DNA of 64,000 nucleotides from Rhizophagus prolifer (GCA_019425655.1 NQWY01033931.1:44935-108934), one strand, 5' to 3'. Shown: positions 18,714 to 28,543, counted from the first letter of the stretch. Numbers and translations are program-made. The notes: a model not told the origin generated them from the letters alone.

Positions 18714-19056
18714 CGACGGTTGTCCTGTGAGGGTGGCGTCCGCGGCTATCATCACTTCATGCACCGGACCGTCTTCGTTGAGCAAAGCCTTACCACCATA
18801 AATGATCCCGGCAAACTGATGAGTGATTCTGGCAAAATCACCGGCCCGGGCATGACAACTGTATATCAGAACCGTCAATATGTTGGGTCTGAAACATATT
18901 CTAAGGCCTATATATAGTGATTCACATCAATGAAGTTATCGATTTTATTGATACAGGACAAAGTAAAATTCACACCGTACAGATGACGGGGACTTAGAGG
19001 AATGTAAATTTTGATGGGCGATTGTTTTTACTGAGAATTTCAGCTTTACAGCCTCT

Positions 19057-20052
19057 TCAGTCGCCCAGTCGCAGACGGTTCCGTGCCTGACGCAGGCGTT
19101 CGTCGCTGCGGCGGTCATATTTTTGTGTGGTGTGAACACTTTCATGCCCCATCGCATCCCTGACGGTGATCAGGTCCTCACCGTTTTCCAGCATAGCGGT
19201 AGCGAACGTGCGTCTCATGTCATGCGGTGCACATGCTGCTACCCCGGCCTCACGACGCCGGATCTGCAGGATATGGTAGATAGCCTGATCGGTCATACGC
19301 CTGTCCGTAACATCATCAAAACGCCGGATACGGGTAAACACCGGGCCCTCCTGCTCGCCGCGTACCTGATCGATCCACAGCTGAAGCCGCTGCCAGGTGC
19401 CTGCAGGCATAAATGCTATCCTTTCTTTATTCCCCTTGCCGAGCACTCGTAAAGCCTGATCCCCCGCGATTATGTCATCCATACTGAGTGCCACCACTTC
19501 GGACCGCCGCAACCCGCAGCCGAGCAGTACGCCAAAAATGGCTGCGTCACGCAGGCCAAGGGCACGCTTATCCTGTTCGCAGGTCGTAAAAAGTGCGCGT
19601 ATCTCGGCGTTATCAAGCGCACGGCCACGGGGAAGACGGCTTCCGCGCACGGAGCGGATCAGGCGGATTTGCTGCCAGGTGTCCACATCCGTGAGTTTCT
19701 GCATCCAGCTTTCAGTGACCACACCTTTCAGGGCAGACAGATAGGTGTTTATCGTGGCCGGGGCTTTCCCGGAATCACGCAGCAGCTCGATGATCGACTG
19801 GATGTGGTGGCGGCGCAGCAGCGGCCAGTTACAGGTATCAGGAGAATCAGCCCCGAGCATCCGGGCAACAATACCCAGGAAAGACGCCATGGTCTGCCGG
19901 CTGCGCGGTGAATTGAGGCTCAGCAGATAAGCCTGGGCCGGATTCACCGGCCGCTGACGGTTATGTGCTACTCCGCCGGGGAGAGGATCCTCTCCCGCAA
20001 CAGCGGGAAGCAGCTGGCCGGACAGCGGAGTGTCATCGTGCAGCGGTGTCAT
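19057..20052 (-). CDS. Tyrosine site-specific recombinase
   Basis: The 331-residue protein has an N-terminal SAM-like core-binding domain (about residues 50-135) and a C-terminal catalytic domain. The catalytic residues are visible: Arg in GLRRSEV, Lys in GKGNKE, the His-x-x-Arg pair in PHDMRR, His in GHESVHTT and the nucleophile Tyr in KYDRR. I choose the start at 20052 because AGGAG lies five bases before it. Such enzymes on large plasmids often resolve multimers (as ResD does in F) or move integrative elements. No attachment site or excisionase gene is visible beside it, so a resolvase role is more likely, though unproven. Confidence 0.88.
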   Translation of the reverse strand: MTPLHDDTPLSGQLLPAVAGEDPLPGGVAHNRQRPVNPAQAYLLSLNSPRSRQTMASFLGIVARMLGADSPDTCNWPLLRRHHIQSIIELLRDSGKAPATINTYLSALKGVVTESWMQKLTDVDTWQQIRLIRSVRGSRLPRGRALDNAEIRALFTTCEQDKRALGLRDAAIFGVLLGCGLRRSEVVALSMDDIIAGDQALRVLGKGNKERIAFMPAGTWQRLQLWIDQVRGEQEGPVFTRIRRFDDVTDRRMTDQAIYHILQIRRREAGVAACAPHDMRRTFATAMLENGEDLITVRDAMGHESVHTTQKYDRRSDERLRQARNRLRLGD

Positions 20053-20446
20053 GTCAGCTCCTGAAAATGTGTCGTTAGTGCGGGTGAAGGGTTGTTCGGC
20101 CGGCTCAGGAAAGATGCGGTGCGCTATGCACGTTCCGGGCACAAATCCTCACGTAAATGATAAAACAAAGATTCTACTTTTTCAAAGATACATTTTAATA
20201 AGTAGAAAAAATATAAGCAGTAAACCTCTTGTATGAATGTGATGGGCTTCCAAGTGAAAATGCACACCCCTCAACAGTTATCAGCTACTGGCAAAAAAGG
20301 GGTTTAACTGAAGATAATGCATCAAGAAAAACAATGAATATATTAAAAGTGTTTATACCGCGTTACGCTACGGTATTTTATATCTGGTCAGAGTATTTAA
20401 CCGTTATAGGATCATGTCCACAGGCTGCAGTCATCGCACAAGTTAA
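20053..20446. other. Upstream region of the recombinase gene; no supported gene
   Basis: This AT-rich stretch contains only unsupported short frames. It probably includes the recombinase promoter and possibly its recombination site; a tandem-arm site could not be identified by eye. Confidence 0.35.
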
Positions 20447-20478
20447 TAAAATATCCCCCGCCAGAAGCGGGGGGAGAC
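20447..20478 (-). terminator. Terminator of the 20495 lipoprotein gene
   Basis: On the minus strand CCCCCCGCTTCTGGCGGGGG is followed by an ATATTTTATT tail. It lies just after the stop codon of the lipoprotein gene. Confidence 0.8.
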
Positions 20479-20494
20479 AACAGCTAATTATCAG

Positions 20495-21670
20495 TTATTG
20501 CGTAGTAAGCCTGAGTGGCTGCCTGCCGTTATAGTTTACATCCGCACGCACAAGTATGGCGTCAAGGGAACCGGAACTGTCAAGATTATCATTAAGGGCT
20601 AAATATAGTGCCACATAATTATTATGTCCGCTTTGATATTGTTCCTCCTGGAATATTTCGTTCCACGCACGTGCTTCAGTTTCATCTTTCGGTTTAAGAG
20701 TGCATGAGGAAAGGCTGGTTTCACTGTCCCATCTTATTTTTATATTCTGCCGTGTGGTAAGCGAAAATCCACCGTCGCCAGTTTCCGGACACCCGCCAAG
20801 CGACAGGCGAAAAACCTGCTTCTCAAAATCATATTTATCCGGGAAGGAGCCAGGAACAAAAGTTTCCAGAACCGGAGCACCAGAAATCGTGTCAAGTTTC
20901 ATATCAAGTTTACTTGAGGCCGACACCAGTTTAATAAATTTAATACGCTTATATTGCTCAATCTTTTCCATCATGGCTGGTATGGCTACTTTTTCCATGT
21001 CTCTTTTTTTGAACTCATCCTGCTCATTATAGTATTCCGCATCGACAAGATTCAGCATTTCTTTTGGGTCAAGGTTTTTTACCCGGGCGAGAAATAGCCA
21101 GGTTAAATCCTTTTCACTGACAAACTGGTATTTTTCTGCAGGGAAATTAAGCACTTCTTTTTTCAGAGCATCTGTTTTATCCTGTCGTGCTTTTTCCTGT
21201 TTTTTTAACGCATCGAGCGCTTCCTGCTGTTCCTTAGAAGGATTACCACGCTCCACTCTCTCTGCATCATCCAGCATACCATAACCTAAATTAGTGGCAG
21301 CGGAGATAACTTCCTTACCGTTGCTATCTATTGCTGCGGTGGCTGACTGATTTTTAAGTTCAAGACGATAGGTAACAGGAGCAACCGGCTGAATACTTAC
21401 ATCAAAATTACATATTTTTGTCTGATTTTTTTCATCTGCCGATGTCTCTTTTATATTACGCAATTCCAGATGGTTGCGCCTGATAAAATCTTCTTTATCG
21501 CTGAATTTGACATCAGTTTCGTCATAACTACGGAAAAGGTTATCACCAATTAAGTCAATTACTGATTTAGAGAAACTTTCTGAATTACAATCAGGTTGCT
21601 TATCTCCGCAGCCTGCCAGCGCAGAGGATAACAAAACCATTACCGAGGGGAGCAGTATTCTTCTTTTCAT
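20495..21670 (-). CDS. Large uncharacterised lipoprotein
   Basis: The 391-residue protein has a lipoprotein signal peptide with the lipobox LAGC at about residues 18-21. The mature part is hydrophilic and contains a Lys/Glu/Gln-rich coiled-coil segment around residues 145-175 and four or more further Cys residues. AAGGA precedes the ATG. I do not recognise the family. It should be membrane-anchored and face the periplasm or cell surface. It has its own terminator and is probably monocistronic. Confidence 0.75.
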   Translation of the reverse strand: MKRRILLPSVMVLLSSALAGCGDKQPDCNSESFSKSVIDLIGDNLFRSYDETDVKFSDKEDFIRRNHLELRNIKETSADEKNQTKICNFDVSIQPVAPVTYRLELKNQSATAAIDSNGKEVISAATNLGYGMLDDAERVERGNPSKEQQEALDALKKQEKARQDKTDALKKEVLNFPAEKYQFVSEKDLTWLFLARVKNLDPKEMLNLVDAEYYNEQDEFKKRDMEKVAIPAMMEKIEQYKRIKFIKLVSASSKLDMKLDTISGAPVLETFVPGSFPDKYDFEKQVFRLSLGGCPETGDGGFSLTTRQNIKIRWDSETSLSSCTLKPKDETEARAWNEIFQEEQYQSGHNNYVALYLALNDNLDSSGSLDAILVRADVNYNGRQPLRLTTQ

Positions 21671-22328
21671 AATTCCTTCTTTGATAATAAGCTATGAGCT
21701 TGTTAAGCGACAACAATTCCGGTGCCATGCATCGTGAAAACCTCCCATACTATATTATCTTTACACATCTGCCACAATGCTGGAACGTCCCAATGCATTT
21801 TATATTATTACTATAAACAACCAATACTGGTAGTTGCGTAAATGCCAAAGATATCTATCCTTGGCTACATGCCCCTGGCAGTCTCACCATTGTTCAAATT
21901 TTATTATCAAGACAAAGCTAATATGGTATTATGATGGGCTGAGCGCCCTTCAAAGAGCGCAAGGCAGGACATTACATTTACCCTAAAACCCGATTTCTAT
22001 AAATGTATAAAGTGCTGCAGCACAGTCTTTACACCCGTAACACCCATAGCAGAGGATAACAGCCGGATCATCTTTTATGCTGACTGAAATGACAGGGTCC
22101 TTACCCTGCGCTGAAAAGGTGACATGTCTCACAGAAGCTGGCTTTAAACTTGTCAAACCAACGGAACATCAGTTGGCTAAAAATGGATTTAAGCCAAACC
22201 TGACACAATCCAGCTTATGGAGACTCAGACTTACGATTTCCAAATTAATATAGCGTCTGGACTTATAAATAGATCATGCATTAAGATTAATTTTTCTGGC
22301 GGAGTTAACCATCACAAAGAAGAGGAAA
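21671..22328. other. Region between divergent genes
   Basis: This contains the promoters of the divergent lipoprotein and secreted-protein genes. A frame of about 58 codons starting at 22078 (Met-Leu-Thr-Glu) is open, but it has no good ribosome-binding site and is not annotated as a gene. Confidence 0.35.
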
Positions 22329-22616
22329 ATGAAAAAGACATTAATTGTTACGGCCTTACTGAGTATGAGCGCATCGGTTGTTGCCGGAGAAGCGCATTTT
22401 TGTGGTTCGCCTGAAGTCAGTGCTTTGGCAAGCGGTCGGCAAGATATTAATGACAGTACCGTTTTCACCTGCGGGGGAGGCGTCAAAGGTACTCTTCCTG
22501 AACTGACAAAACAAGGCTGGAAAATTGTGCAAGTAAGCGATCAAATGGCATCGACTTCCCAGATGGATCCGGGTAAAGCTACTGTCTATTCACGTTTAAT
22601 TATTCAGAAAGACTGA
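22329..22616 (+). CDS. Small exported protein with two cysteines
   Basis: The 95-residue protein has a signal peptide (MKK start, hydrophobic stretch, cleavage after VVA near residue 19) and a short mature part with two Cys that could form a disulfide in the periplasm. AGAGGA precedes the start. I do not recognise the family. It lies between a lipoprotein gene and a membrane-protein gene, all of unknown role. Confidence 0.7.
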   Translation: MKKTLIVTALLSMSASVVAGEAHFCGSPEVSALASGRQDINDSTVFTCGGGVKGTLPELTKQGWKIVQVSDQMASTSQMDPGKATVYSRLIIQKD

Positions 22617-22796
22617 ATGCGCTCAGTTCCGGAATATCCTTTATTATACAGCACCTCGTTGAGAAATATTTAGTCACTGGCGGGCATAAATCATGTGATG
22701 TGTTATGTGGCATCCTGATTTTGCTAATCTCATCTTTACGGCTATGAAACTTTATAACTACATTTCTCAGCAAAATAAAATTGAAGAGGGTTAATC

Positions 22797-23402
22797 ATGA
22801 GTGTAAGACAAGACAGTGATGGTAAATATGTAACAAGCGACCAGCCATTTGCACCACATGATCATAAATGGCAGGCTGACAATGCGGACAGATGGCATCA
22901 AGGATATTTAGACAGCACATCAAGCAAGCCTCAGTCACAACCACTTGCAAGCACCGTGCCTTCGGCATCAAACGGTGAAGGTGATGCAGTTATAGGTGCT
23001 GCACTTGGTTATCTCATGCTCACCTGTTTGGTTTGGGCGGTTATTTTTGGTTTGATTTTCATTCCCGGACTGAATTCTGCGGGTATGTTAGTTTCTCAGG
23101 GAGGTATAATCGCTGTCCCTGGTGGAATTATATGGTTTGTACTTAAAACAGCATATTCGATTATTACTGCACCAATGATGGTTGCGAGTGCGTTTGACCC
23201 ATATGATCCGGGTACACATCTGGTGTGGCAGGCAATCATGATGACTGTAATGACACTCATAATCTATAAATTTAGACGGAAAGTTACTAAACCTATTTTA
23301 TCCTTGCTAGGATTCCTCGCTTTACTTGCATATATCTCAGTGGGATTAGTTGCGCTCAATGATAATTTATGGTCGGCATTTAAGATGTTTCCATACCTTT
23401 GA
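22797..23402 (+). CDS. Uncharacterised integral membrane protein
   Basis: The 201-residue protein has a hydrophilic N-terminal part of about 60 residues, then four likely membrane segments (about 65-90, 98-125, 140-158 and 165-190). GAAGAGGG precedes the ATG. It is not a family I recognise. Low GC content compared with the tra genes suggests separate acquisition. Confidence 0.65.
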   Translation: MSVRQDSDGKYVTSDQPFAPHDHKWQADNADRWHQGYLDSTSSKPQSQPLASTVPSASNGEGDAVIGAALGYLMLTCLVWAVIFGLIFIPGLNSAGMLVSQGGIIAVPGGIIWFVLKTAYSIITAPMMVASAFDPYDPGTHLVWQAIMMTVMTLIIYKFRRKVTKPILSLLGFLALLAYISVGLVALNDNLWSAFKMFPYL

Positions 23403-23939
23403 TCAATAATCTGTCCACTTATTTTGTTCTGAAACGGTCTACTTTATCAAATCCCGGCACCTTTGCCGGGAACTCTGTCGTGACGTGATTCCTGTGCATA
23501 TATTATATTGTCTGAGTTTACACAATGTTTTCCAGTTGCCTTTTATGCTGATAACGAGCGGATGAATCAGTACTAACGTGAGTTTTTACTGAGTATAAAC
23601 TCACCAGTTTGATACGATAAAAACTTTTCAATAGAATCCCTTTTTAGCTATACATATGCATACTTCAAGCACAACATGCTGAAATGGTAACTAAGCTGTA
23701 GTTACGTATTTTTAAAATATTTTACTTAACGATCTGCGCGACCTTCATCTTGCTTACATGAACAGGATATAAAAATGATGAAATTTTTATAAGGAAAAAA
23801 TTGGAGAAATAATAAGATATTGATGGCCAATCAAATACCGCCTCTCAATATTCTTGCTTTAACATTTGCATTACTGTAAATTAAACTATTTTATTAGACG
23901 CTGTAAATTAATTTTAATACCTGTTCGAGGACCTAGAAA
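23403..23939. other. AT-rich intergenic region
   Basis: No gene is supported. A short hairpin, GGCACCTTTGCCGGGAAC around 23456-23474, follows the membrane-protein gene. The remainder is probably promoter DNA for the Sel1-repeat gene. Confidence 0.35.
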
Positions 23940-24989
23940 ATGGAAGATAATTTCGATAAACTTATTAAATCTGGTGAGTTATTCTTTGTTGGTGAGAAAT
24001 TACCCTCAGATTTTTATCAGGCTCATAACATCTGGAGTAAAGAAGCCGATCATGGCAATCCGAAGGCTTACTATAATTTGGGCTACTGTTCGTTGCATGG
24101 CGAAGGAACTGAAAAAGACTGGGAAAAAGCATTGTTTTTTTATGGTATTGCTTTTGAAAAAGGTATTAGTAAAGCAGGAAAACCTATTATCTGGCTTAAG
24201 GCAAGAGAAATTTTAGGTACACTGCACTACCTGCGATTATTTGATACCCCGCCAAATGAAGATACTCCTAAAGCTATTGAAAGATTAAAAAACAACATTT
24301 TCCGTTTTCAAGATTTTTGCAAAGAGATAAAAAGCAAAGGCTGTTCATTAATAGATGAAGAGATTGACAAGGTTTCACAGTTAATAATACTTCTCGAACT
24401 AAATGATGTTTATCATAAAGGAGACACAGCTCAATTTAAGAAGTTTGTCGATAAAATTATTAATGACGGGCACCGATGGGCTTTACAAATTCGTGGCGCA
24501 GTCAAATCCTCGATAATATCAAGTATTTCTAACTTAAGAACTACTGATGTCGCAGGATCATACGTAATAAATGGCACTACGAGGCATGCGAAGTCCAAAC
24601 CTTACTATAAATACAGTCAAGCTGAATATATAAAAAATTCCAGCGATACTGTTCTTTATTTCTCAACAAAAGGATTTACACCTCCTGTTTTTGTAATGCC
24701 TGGGGAAAAGGCGGTTTTAGATGCGAAAAGCGGAAAGAGTGATTACAAGTATACTCGAGATGGTTCAATTTCAGATATCTTTTATCTGACGCCATTTAAC
24801 GATATTTTTTATTTTAAATCTCTGGGCATAGATAATCTGCTTACCGCCTTTAAACTCCCTGTTGAGCAGCAAAGTGAATATAAAGACAACGTTCATAGTG
24901 ATGGCTCAGGCTTCACTCCTTCTGCAGTCATATTTATTATAGTGATGTTTTTTGCTACAGTATTCTGTTTCATCATGGCACGTGGCTGA
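23940..24989 (+). CDS. Sel1-repeat protein with a C-terminal membrane anchor
   Basis: The 349-residue protein begins with one or two Sel1-like helical repeats (residues about 25-85; AYYNLGYCSLHGEG is diagnostic), which usually bind other proteins. A helical middle region and a beta-rich segment follow. The last about 22 residues form a single hydrophobic segment ending in MARG, so the protein is probably tail-anchored with its main part in the cytoplasm. No enzyme motif is seen. A weak AGGA lies upstream of the start. Confidence 0.7.
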   Translation: MEDNFDKLIKSGELFFVGEKLPSDFYQAHNIWSKEADHGNPKAYYNLGYCSLHGEGTEKDWEKALFFYGIAFEKGISKAGKPIIWLKAREILGTLHYLRLFDTPPNEDTPKAIERLKNNIFRFQDFCKEIKSKGCSLIDEEIDKVSQLIILLELNDVYHKGDTAQFKKFVDKIINDGHRWALQIRGAVKSSIISSISNLRTTDVAGSYVINGTTRHAKSKPYYKYSQAEYIKNSSDTVLYFSTKGFTPPVFVMPGEKAVLDAKSGKSDYKYTRDGSISDIFYLTPFNDIFYFKSLGIDNLLTAFKLPVEQQSEYKDNVHSDGSGFTPSAVIFIIVMFFATVFCFIMARG

Positions 24990-25420
24990 TTTTTCTCTAA
25001 GCTGGGATTCATTATCTCAGCTTAATCCTTGTATTATCTTATTAAGATGCAAGTCTCTCTACACCTGCCTTTCACAGATTATAGCTAAGCTATAGAATCA
25101 CATATGTGCTGGTTGTCATTATATTTCGGTAATATTAAGCTTCTCTAACTATCACAAGGCAGTTATATAATTCGTGAAGCCTTCCAAACCATCATCGACT
25201 TCAGAATTAGAAAAAACTGCAGGCTCGTTTACCGGTAATGTGTTCGTATTCGTCCAGCTACTTACACAAGAGATGAGCTGGCGCAGTGTCACCCTGCATA
25301 TTCTACGGCCTGAACGCGGCCGCCTTGTCCAACCCTGAAACGTTCATGAGAAATCTCATACCCGCTTCCGGGTTAAATGTTTGGAACTCCCTGCCGTTTC
25401 CGTCCGTTTGTACATTCCAA
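24990..25420. other. Region left of the first Tn3-bounded segment; no supported gene
   Basis: No gene is recognisable. The last six bases, TTCCAA (25415-25420), are repeated directly after the right end of the following segment, which marks this as the original insertion target. Confidence 0.45.
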
Positions 25421-25459
25421 GGGGGCAGTTTGGATATCGAAAATTATTGTACGTTAAGG
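25421..25459 (+). repeat. Tn3-family terminal inverted repeat, left end of segment 1
   Basis: 39 bp, with the outer GGGG-type end and the inner ACGTTAAG end typical of Tn3-family repeats. Other copies are at 30817-30855, 34768-34805 and 44748-44786. Confidence 0.9.
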
Positions 25460-25500
25460 TTATTTTTTGTACCTCTGAGCTATGGTAAAGCTTGACCACT

Positions 25501-25533
25501 TTGACAGGCAGCTTTGAGCGAAAAGCGGACATC
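25501..25533 (-). repeat. Palindromic spacer motif, copy a
   Basis: On the minus strand this reads GATGTCCGCTTTTCGCTCAA followed by AGCTGCCTGTCAA, a variant with TCGCTCA in place of TGGCACA. Confidence 0.7.
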
Positions 25534-25690
25534 ACATCAAAATCCATACTGGAGACAGCAGGTTGGTTAAGCCTGTTTCTTGGACGGGTATTTTGAACTG
25601 TCTTTTTCCTCGTGCGGTTTGCAAATTTTATTGATTTGATTGATGAAATCTGGGTATTTTTGTTGAACCCTCCTCTAGGAAATGATCACA

Positions 25691-26131
25691 ATGATTTTAA
25701 TAAGGGCGGCAGAATCAAAAGATGTTCCCTCTCTAAAAAAGCTTTTTCTACAGTTGGGCTATCAGACAGACACTGAGAGCTTGGAACAGCGTATCTGTGA
25801 GACGCAGAGTACGCTTTGTACTTTAGTGGCTGAATTAAATAAGGAAGTTTGTGGAGTTGTTGTTGTAAACTTTATCAGACCTGTTCATGAAAATAGCTTA
25901 TGGGCATTAATTTCAGCTCTGGTCATAGATGAGTCGTCACGTGGGGAGGGAATAGGCCAGCAACTCCTGATTGCCTCTGAGCGCATCGCCCTCGATAAAA
26001 AATGCTCTCAGATTGAACTTTCAAGCAATGAAAGAAGAACCAGAGCACACAAATTTTATGAAAATAACGGCTATAAGGAAGTAAGAAAACGCTTCGTAAA
26101 GTTCTTCACCACTCTGCCCCCGCTTGATTAA
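25691..26131 (+). CDS. GNAT-family N-acetyltransferase
   Basis: The 146-residue protein has the GNAT fold. The acetyl-CoA pyrophosphate loop is SRGEGIGQQL at about residues 82-91, with the conserved FYENNGY segment near the C-terminus. It should acetylate an amine of a small molecule or protein; the substrate is unknown. I choose the second ATG (25691) because TAGGA lies ten bases before it but abuts the first (25682). It forms a one-gene unit between motif copies a and b. Confidence 0.85.
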   Translation: MILIRAAESKDVPSLKKLFLQLGYQTDTESLEQRICETQSTLCTLVAELNKEVCGVVVVNFIRPVHENSLWALISALVIDESSRGEGIGQQLLIASERIALDKKCSQIELSSNERRTRAHKFYENNGYKEVRKRFVKFFTTLPPLD

Positions 26132-26149
26132 CATCCCGGTTGTGTCAGC

Positions 26150-26212
26150 AATGTCCGCTTCTGTCAGAGCAGACTAACGCAGGTCACGATCCGCTATGAG
26201 CGAACTGCGGAA
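26150..26212 (+). repeat. Palindromic spacer motif, copy b (full length)
   Basis: AATGTCCGCTTCTGTCAGAG, then AGCAGAC-like sequence, a spacer, then ATCCGCTATGAGCGAACTG and CGGA. This long form with two palindromic halves is matched by copy i on the other strand. Confidence 0.75.
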
Positions 26213-26233
26213 CTACTCATGTTCATGGTATAA

Positions 26234-26626
26234 CTAGCCGCGCAAATCAAAGCGAGATTTTTGAAAATCGCGGTATACTGCCTCATTAGTGAAGGCCGGA
26301 AATGTGGCTTTCTGGGCTGCTGATTTTACCGCTTCGCAATATGCTTTATTACCGTCACTGGTTGATATGTTTAAAGCCGTGCCATTCTGCGCAAACTCTA
26401 TATGCAACCGACACTTCTTCCCTTTCCAGTTTTGTGGCTCAGTAAGTTTTGCATTTATCGCTGCTCTGATCGCCCGCGCTTGCGCGCCCCACTCATCCCG
26501 ATCATCCCAATTGCCAGAACCGCAATTACCCAGTGCAGTGGTTTTATGGCATCCGGAAGGTTGTAATGGTGCGCAACCCATTGCCAGACTAACCACAAAT
26601 GCCAGCATACACATTTTAATTACCAT
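26234..26626 (-). CDS. Lipoprotein with a TolA C-terminal-like domain
   Basis: After a lipoprotein signal (lipobox LAMGC, acylated Cys near residue 18), the mature protein is about 110 residues. The segment from WGAQARAIRAAI to the end follows the TolA domain III pattern: an N-terminal helix, KxCRLHI, a Gly/Ser-Asp turn, YCEAV, KATFP, and AVYRDFQKSRFDLRG at the end. In E. coli that domain binds TolB and is the receptor for filamentous-phage pIII and group A colicins. Here it stands alone on a lipid anchor, without the TolA membrane and helical domains. The start is uncertain; longer in-frame forms reach 26656 or 26746. It is a one-gene unit between motif copies b and c. Confidence 0.75.
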   Translation of the reverse strand: MVIKMCMLAFVVSLAMGCAPLQPSGCHKTTALGNCGSGNWDDRDEWGAQARAIRAAINAKLTEPQNWKGKKCRLHIEFAQNGTALNISTSDGNKAYCEAVKSAAQKATFPAFTNEAVYRDFQKSRFDLRG

Positions 26627-26790
26627 TGGATTCGCTCTCACTCCTTGCTTCCTCATTCCATTAATTTCTTCATAAACACTGAGATATTGTTTCCTGATTA
26701 CAGGCGCATTTTCAACTACTCGTAATGGTGATGACGAGGTCGCCATTACGTTGTCACTAACTCTCTATTGATAACTTCAAACAATTTTTT

Positions 26791-26856
26791 AAAGGTCCGC
26801 TCCTGGCACTGAGCGGACAGTCCAAACGGCTGCCCGGTACGCTATGAGCGAGGAAC
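26791..26856 (+). repeat. Palindromic spacer motif, copy c (full length)
   Basis: GGTCCGCTCCTGGCACTGAG with CGGACAG, a spacer, then TACGCTATGAGCGAGGAAC. Confidence 0.75.
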
Positions 26857-26909
26857 ATAAATAACAAATGTGATGGTCCTCAAAAACCATATCTGCATAT
26901 CTGCTGAAT

Positions 26910-27311
26910 TTAACCAAAAACATGCATAGTTTCCAACTGCTCGGTTTTCATTTCATTGCAAGACGATAAAAAATCATCCTTAAAACTTGGCGGGGGAGAT
27001 CTTAGTTGCTGCACTGCCTCTTTATTTACTTCTAATTCCCGTAATTGTGCAATTGTACTTCTATGAATCGATGAGAGAAAAAAATCGCCTGCGTTTGTTT
27101 TATGACTCTCCAGATAATTAGTTAGTATTTTAGACGATGCTTGAATTGCTTTTTCCTCAGAAAAACCCAAAGCAAAGCGAGAGTAGATGACATTATATTG
27201 GTACAGGCATGCTGCTTCAGCCATTTGTTTAGCTTGCTCCTTTGGGGAGGGCTGACTTGCCCACGACTGGGAACTGATGATAAATATAAGCAGTAACAAT
27301 CGTATTTTCAT
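26910..27311 (-). CDS. Small exported protein
   Basis: The 133-residue protein has a clear signal peptide (MKIRLLLLIF..., likely cleavage after SWA near residue 18). The mature part is helical and hydrophilic with two Cys. No motif is recognised. The start at 27311 gives a normal signal peptide; an upstream in-frame ATG at 27341 adds ten residues. It forms a one-gene unit between motif copies c and d. Confidence 0.6.
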   Translation of the reverse strand: MKIRLLLLIFIISSQSWASQPSPKEQAKQMAEAACLYQYNVIYSRFALGFSEEKAIQASSKILTNYLESHKTNAGDFFLSSIHRSTIAQLRELEVNKEAVQQLRSPPPSFKDDFLSSCNEMKTEQLETMHVFG

Positions 27312-27369
27312 GTGTAGAATCCATATCCATTGGGAATACAATATGTAAACCTAACTAGCGTGGCTTTGC

Positions 27370-27398
27370 AACATCCGCTTTTGGCACAGAGCGGACAC
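27370..27398 (+). repeat. Palindromic spacer motif, copy d
   Basis: AACATCCGCTTTTGGCACAG followed by AGCGGACAC. Confidence 0.8.
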
Positions 27399-27457
27399 GG
27401 CATCAACATTCTGCAGATTTCCTCTGCCTCCCTGGCAAGCCAAATCAGTGCGATAGC

Positions 27458-27973
27458 TTAACCAGTACAGCCGCTAGGCTCTGCCGAACTGTCGGAAGCT
27501 AGTTTACGCAGGAGTTCACCATGAAGATAATAATTCACAATACCGTCATTTATTGTGCCCCCTAAAGACTGATAAAAACGGTTTGCTCCGGCGTTTGATT
27601 TCTCGGCATTCCAGCTGAGGCTACGACACTCATGTTCAAGAGCGAGTTTCGCCATAAAACGCATTATGGATTCCCCTATGCCTTTACCTCTCTCACTCTG
27701 GGAGACATAAAGCTCTTTGATATGCAGCTGGCCACTGTACCGGGGAGAAGGGTAGAGAATACTGCAACACGCCAGCCCAACGATATGAGCGTCGTAGCGA
27801 GCCCTGAGCACCAGAGTACCGGAGAGCTGACTGAACAGTCGATTGCGGAGGTAATTCTTCAACAGTGGTTCCTGAATGATGCCCTTACCATAATAGTGTT
27901 CTTCCATTTCGGTAAAAATTTTCACCATGGATTCCCATTCATCTGGCGGACACAGTTCTACCCTTACTTCCAT
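27458..27973 (-). CDS. GNAT-family N-acetyltransferase
   Basis: The 171-residue protein has the acetyl-CoA-binding motif SERGKGIGESIMRF at about residues 93-106, preceded by the ELYV strand, and a conserved NRFYQSLGG segment. AAGGAG lies five bases before the ATG. The substrate is unknown. It differs clearly from the GNAT protein at 25691, so this is not a recent duplication. It forms a one-gene unit between motif copies d and e. Confidence 0.87.
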   Translation of the reverse strand: MEVRVELCPPDEWESMVKIFTEMEEHYYGKGIIQEPLLKNYLRNRLFSQLSGTLVLRARYDAHIVGLACCSILYPSPRYSGQLHIKELYVSQSERGKGIGESIMRFMAKLALEHECRSLSWNAEKSNAGANRFYQSLGGTINDGIVNYYLHGELLRKLASDSSAEPSGCTG

Positions 27974-28321
27974 GTTTACTCCTTTTAGCTAACAAAACGC
28001 TACAGCTGAGGTAGGATTTAGTATCATTGCAGCCATTAACAATTCAGCCCGATTCTTGGATTAAATCTGCCGACACACCAGAAGCGTCGTTTCAATCGTG
28101 TCTTATAGCGTACAACTTGGTCAATCCTGCGCTTTTCAGATGTTAACACTCACAATTAAGGAATTCAGATATGTACGCTATGAGCGATCAGCAGACGTTC
28201 GTACTTGAGTCGCCATAGATCTTGCTCACAATGCCGTGTATCAATCAACTGGGAACAGGTCAAACTATATCAAAACTGTCAGTGATACAGTGGCATGCGA
28301 ATATTTCAGAGGCTTATCAGC
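27974..28321. other. Spacer between two units; motif e only
   Basis: No gene is supported here. The region contains motif copy e and the ribosome-binding site AGAGG for the next gene. Confidence 0.4.
28171..28200 (+). repeat. Palindromic spacer motif, copy e (second half only)
   Basis: ATGTACGCTATGAGCGATCA followed by GCAGACGTTC corresponds to the distal half of copies b, c and i. Confidence 0.6.
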
Positions 28322-28543
28322 ATGAAGATTGTTTTTATCCCTGCGTTGATCATAGTCCTGATTGATAAAGAACAGGACATGGGACGGGAATTGACCCGCG
28401 ATGAGGTTGAGTCCATCCGCGATGACGCTACAGCCATCCGCCTGCCGGCCGAAGCAGCCGAGGATATAATCAGAGAGCGTGGCTACCGCGATATTGATCC
28501 TGAGAATGTCTGGCGCGAGTGGCAGGCGTATAAAGCTGACTGA
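28322..28543 (+). CDS. Uncharacterised 73-residue protein
   Basis: A short hydrophobic N-terminus (MKIVFIPALIIVLID) is followed by an acidic-basic helical part containing LTRDEVESIRDDA and YRDIDPENVWREW. The first segment is probably a buried strand and not a membrane anchor. I recall similar small conserved proteins in many proteobacteria but cannot name a function. AGAGG precedes the ATG. It forms a one-gene unit between motif copies e and f. Confidence 0.65.
   Translation: MKIVFIPALIIVLIDKEQDMGRELTRDEVESIRDDATAIRLPAEAAEDIIRERGYRDIDPENVWREWQAYKAD

Noticed and set aside
18480-18917. 145-codon open frame on the plus strand
   Set aside because: It runs straight through a perfect bidirectional terminator and has no ribosome-binding site.
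20229-20534. 101-codon frame after the recombinase
   Set aside because: TTG start, no ribosome-binding site, overlaps a terminator and the lipoprotein gene.
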